Part shown: piece after piece, positions 63,970 through 64,000 of the stretch | Layout: the number at the start of each line of letters is the position of its first letter | How positions within the stretch are numbered: the first letter of the stretch is position 1 | Source of the DNA: Cytidiella melzeri | Lineage: Eukaryota; Basidiomycota; Agaricomycetes; Polyporales; Irpicaceae | Direction: 5' to 3' | Assembly (NCBI GenBank): GCA_022592445.1 | Contig: JABYQR010000222.1 | Span: 1 to 64,000 of the forward strand | Length of the DNA stretch: 64,000 nt | Notes under the pieces: model-generated | Seen by the model: only the letters and a program-made list of their open reading frames with translations | Database searches by the model: none | What the model was told of the DNA's origin: nothing | Made by a program: the position numbers and the translations under genes

Positions 63970-64000
63970 TGTCATGGATGGCCTGACTAGCCCTTAATTT
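63970..64000 (+). repeat. element B 3' LTR, first 31 bp
   Basis: TGTCATGGATGGCCTGAC.. identical to 57063 onward; continues past the window edge. Confidence 0.95.

Larger units (their letters stand above)
57063..64000 (+). mobile_element. Ty3/gypsy chromovirus element B (3' end outside window)
   Basis: 5' LTR begins TGTCATGGATGGCCTGAC at 57063; the same sequence begins the 3' LTR at 63970 after the polypurine tract GGAGGGGGGTAA. Internal region about 6.3 kb: an upstream ORF0, Gag with zinc knuckle, protease, RT, RNase H, integrase and chromodomain, all on the plus strand but with several single-base frame changes. Only 31 bp of the 3' LTR are visible. Confidence 0.95.

Noticed and set aside
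1..64000. CRISPR arrays, rRNA genes or telomeric repeats
   Set aside because: No regularly spaced direct repeats of CRISPR type, no rRNA core sequences and no TTAGGG runs were found.

Overview
This window is a piece of a filamentous basidiomycete (Agaricomycete) nuclear genome. The support is: many short canonical introns (about 45-75 nt, GT..AG) that restore conserved eukaryotic proteins when removed; fungal families such as a CYP63-like P450, a Dal5-type MFS permease, Eaf3 and a CBM1 cellulose-binding module; chromoviral Ty3 elements; and a hAT transposase of the kind common in mushrooms. No bacterial features and no CRISPR array were seen.

Layout. 1-4.0 kb: minus-strand, frameshifted ORF1/Gag-like zinc-knuckle protein of a retroelement. 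4.4-7.9 kb: a cysteine-rich Zn-binding protein, tRNA-Gly(UCC) and an 8-exon epsin. 10-12.2 kb: a complete 8-exon P450. 12.2-16 kb: sparse, with one weak small gene and one broken gene. 16.1-23.8 kb: a conserved block (peroxiredoxin, 2-hydroxyacid dehydrogenase, Eaf3 with a 3' frameshift, an SDR, mitochondrial ribosomal protein S10). 23.8-31.15 kb: a hAT transposon (8-bp target duplication) split by a young, apparently intact Ty1/copia element (5-bp target duplication, 292-bp LTRs, one 1342-aa Gag-Pol). 31.4-43.4 kb: a small secreted-protein candidate, mago nashi with a 6-nt microexon, three tandem paralogous secreted proteins (one with a CBM1 exon), a p24/emp24 protein and an 11-exon MFS permease with an 8-nt microexon. 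43.4-64 kb: a repeat island with one intact secreted-protein ORF, a 3.6-kb palindrome with 1.68-kb arms, a scrambled Ty3 element with a second LTR inside its integrase, a host gene cut by an LTR, and a second chromoviral Ty3 element running off the right edge.

The host genes are ordinary eukaryotic genes with no operon logic. The clearest locally organised unit is the secreted-protein trio at 33.8-38.3 kb: same strand, same signal-linker-domain plan, conserved intron positions and a shared GDLPPISEDC motif, which suggests tandem duplication plus gain of a cellulose-binding exon in one copy. Exon coordinates were derived by hand from splice signals, reading phase and family conservation; no alignment or search was run.
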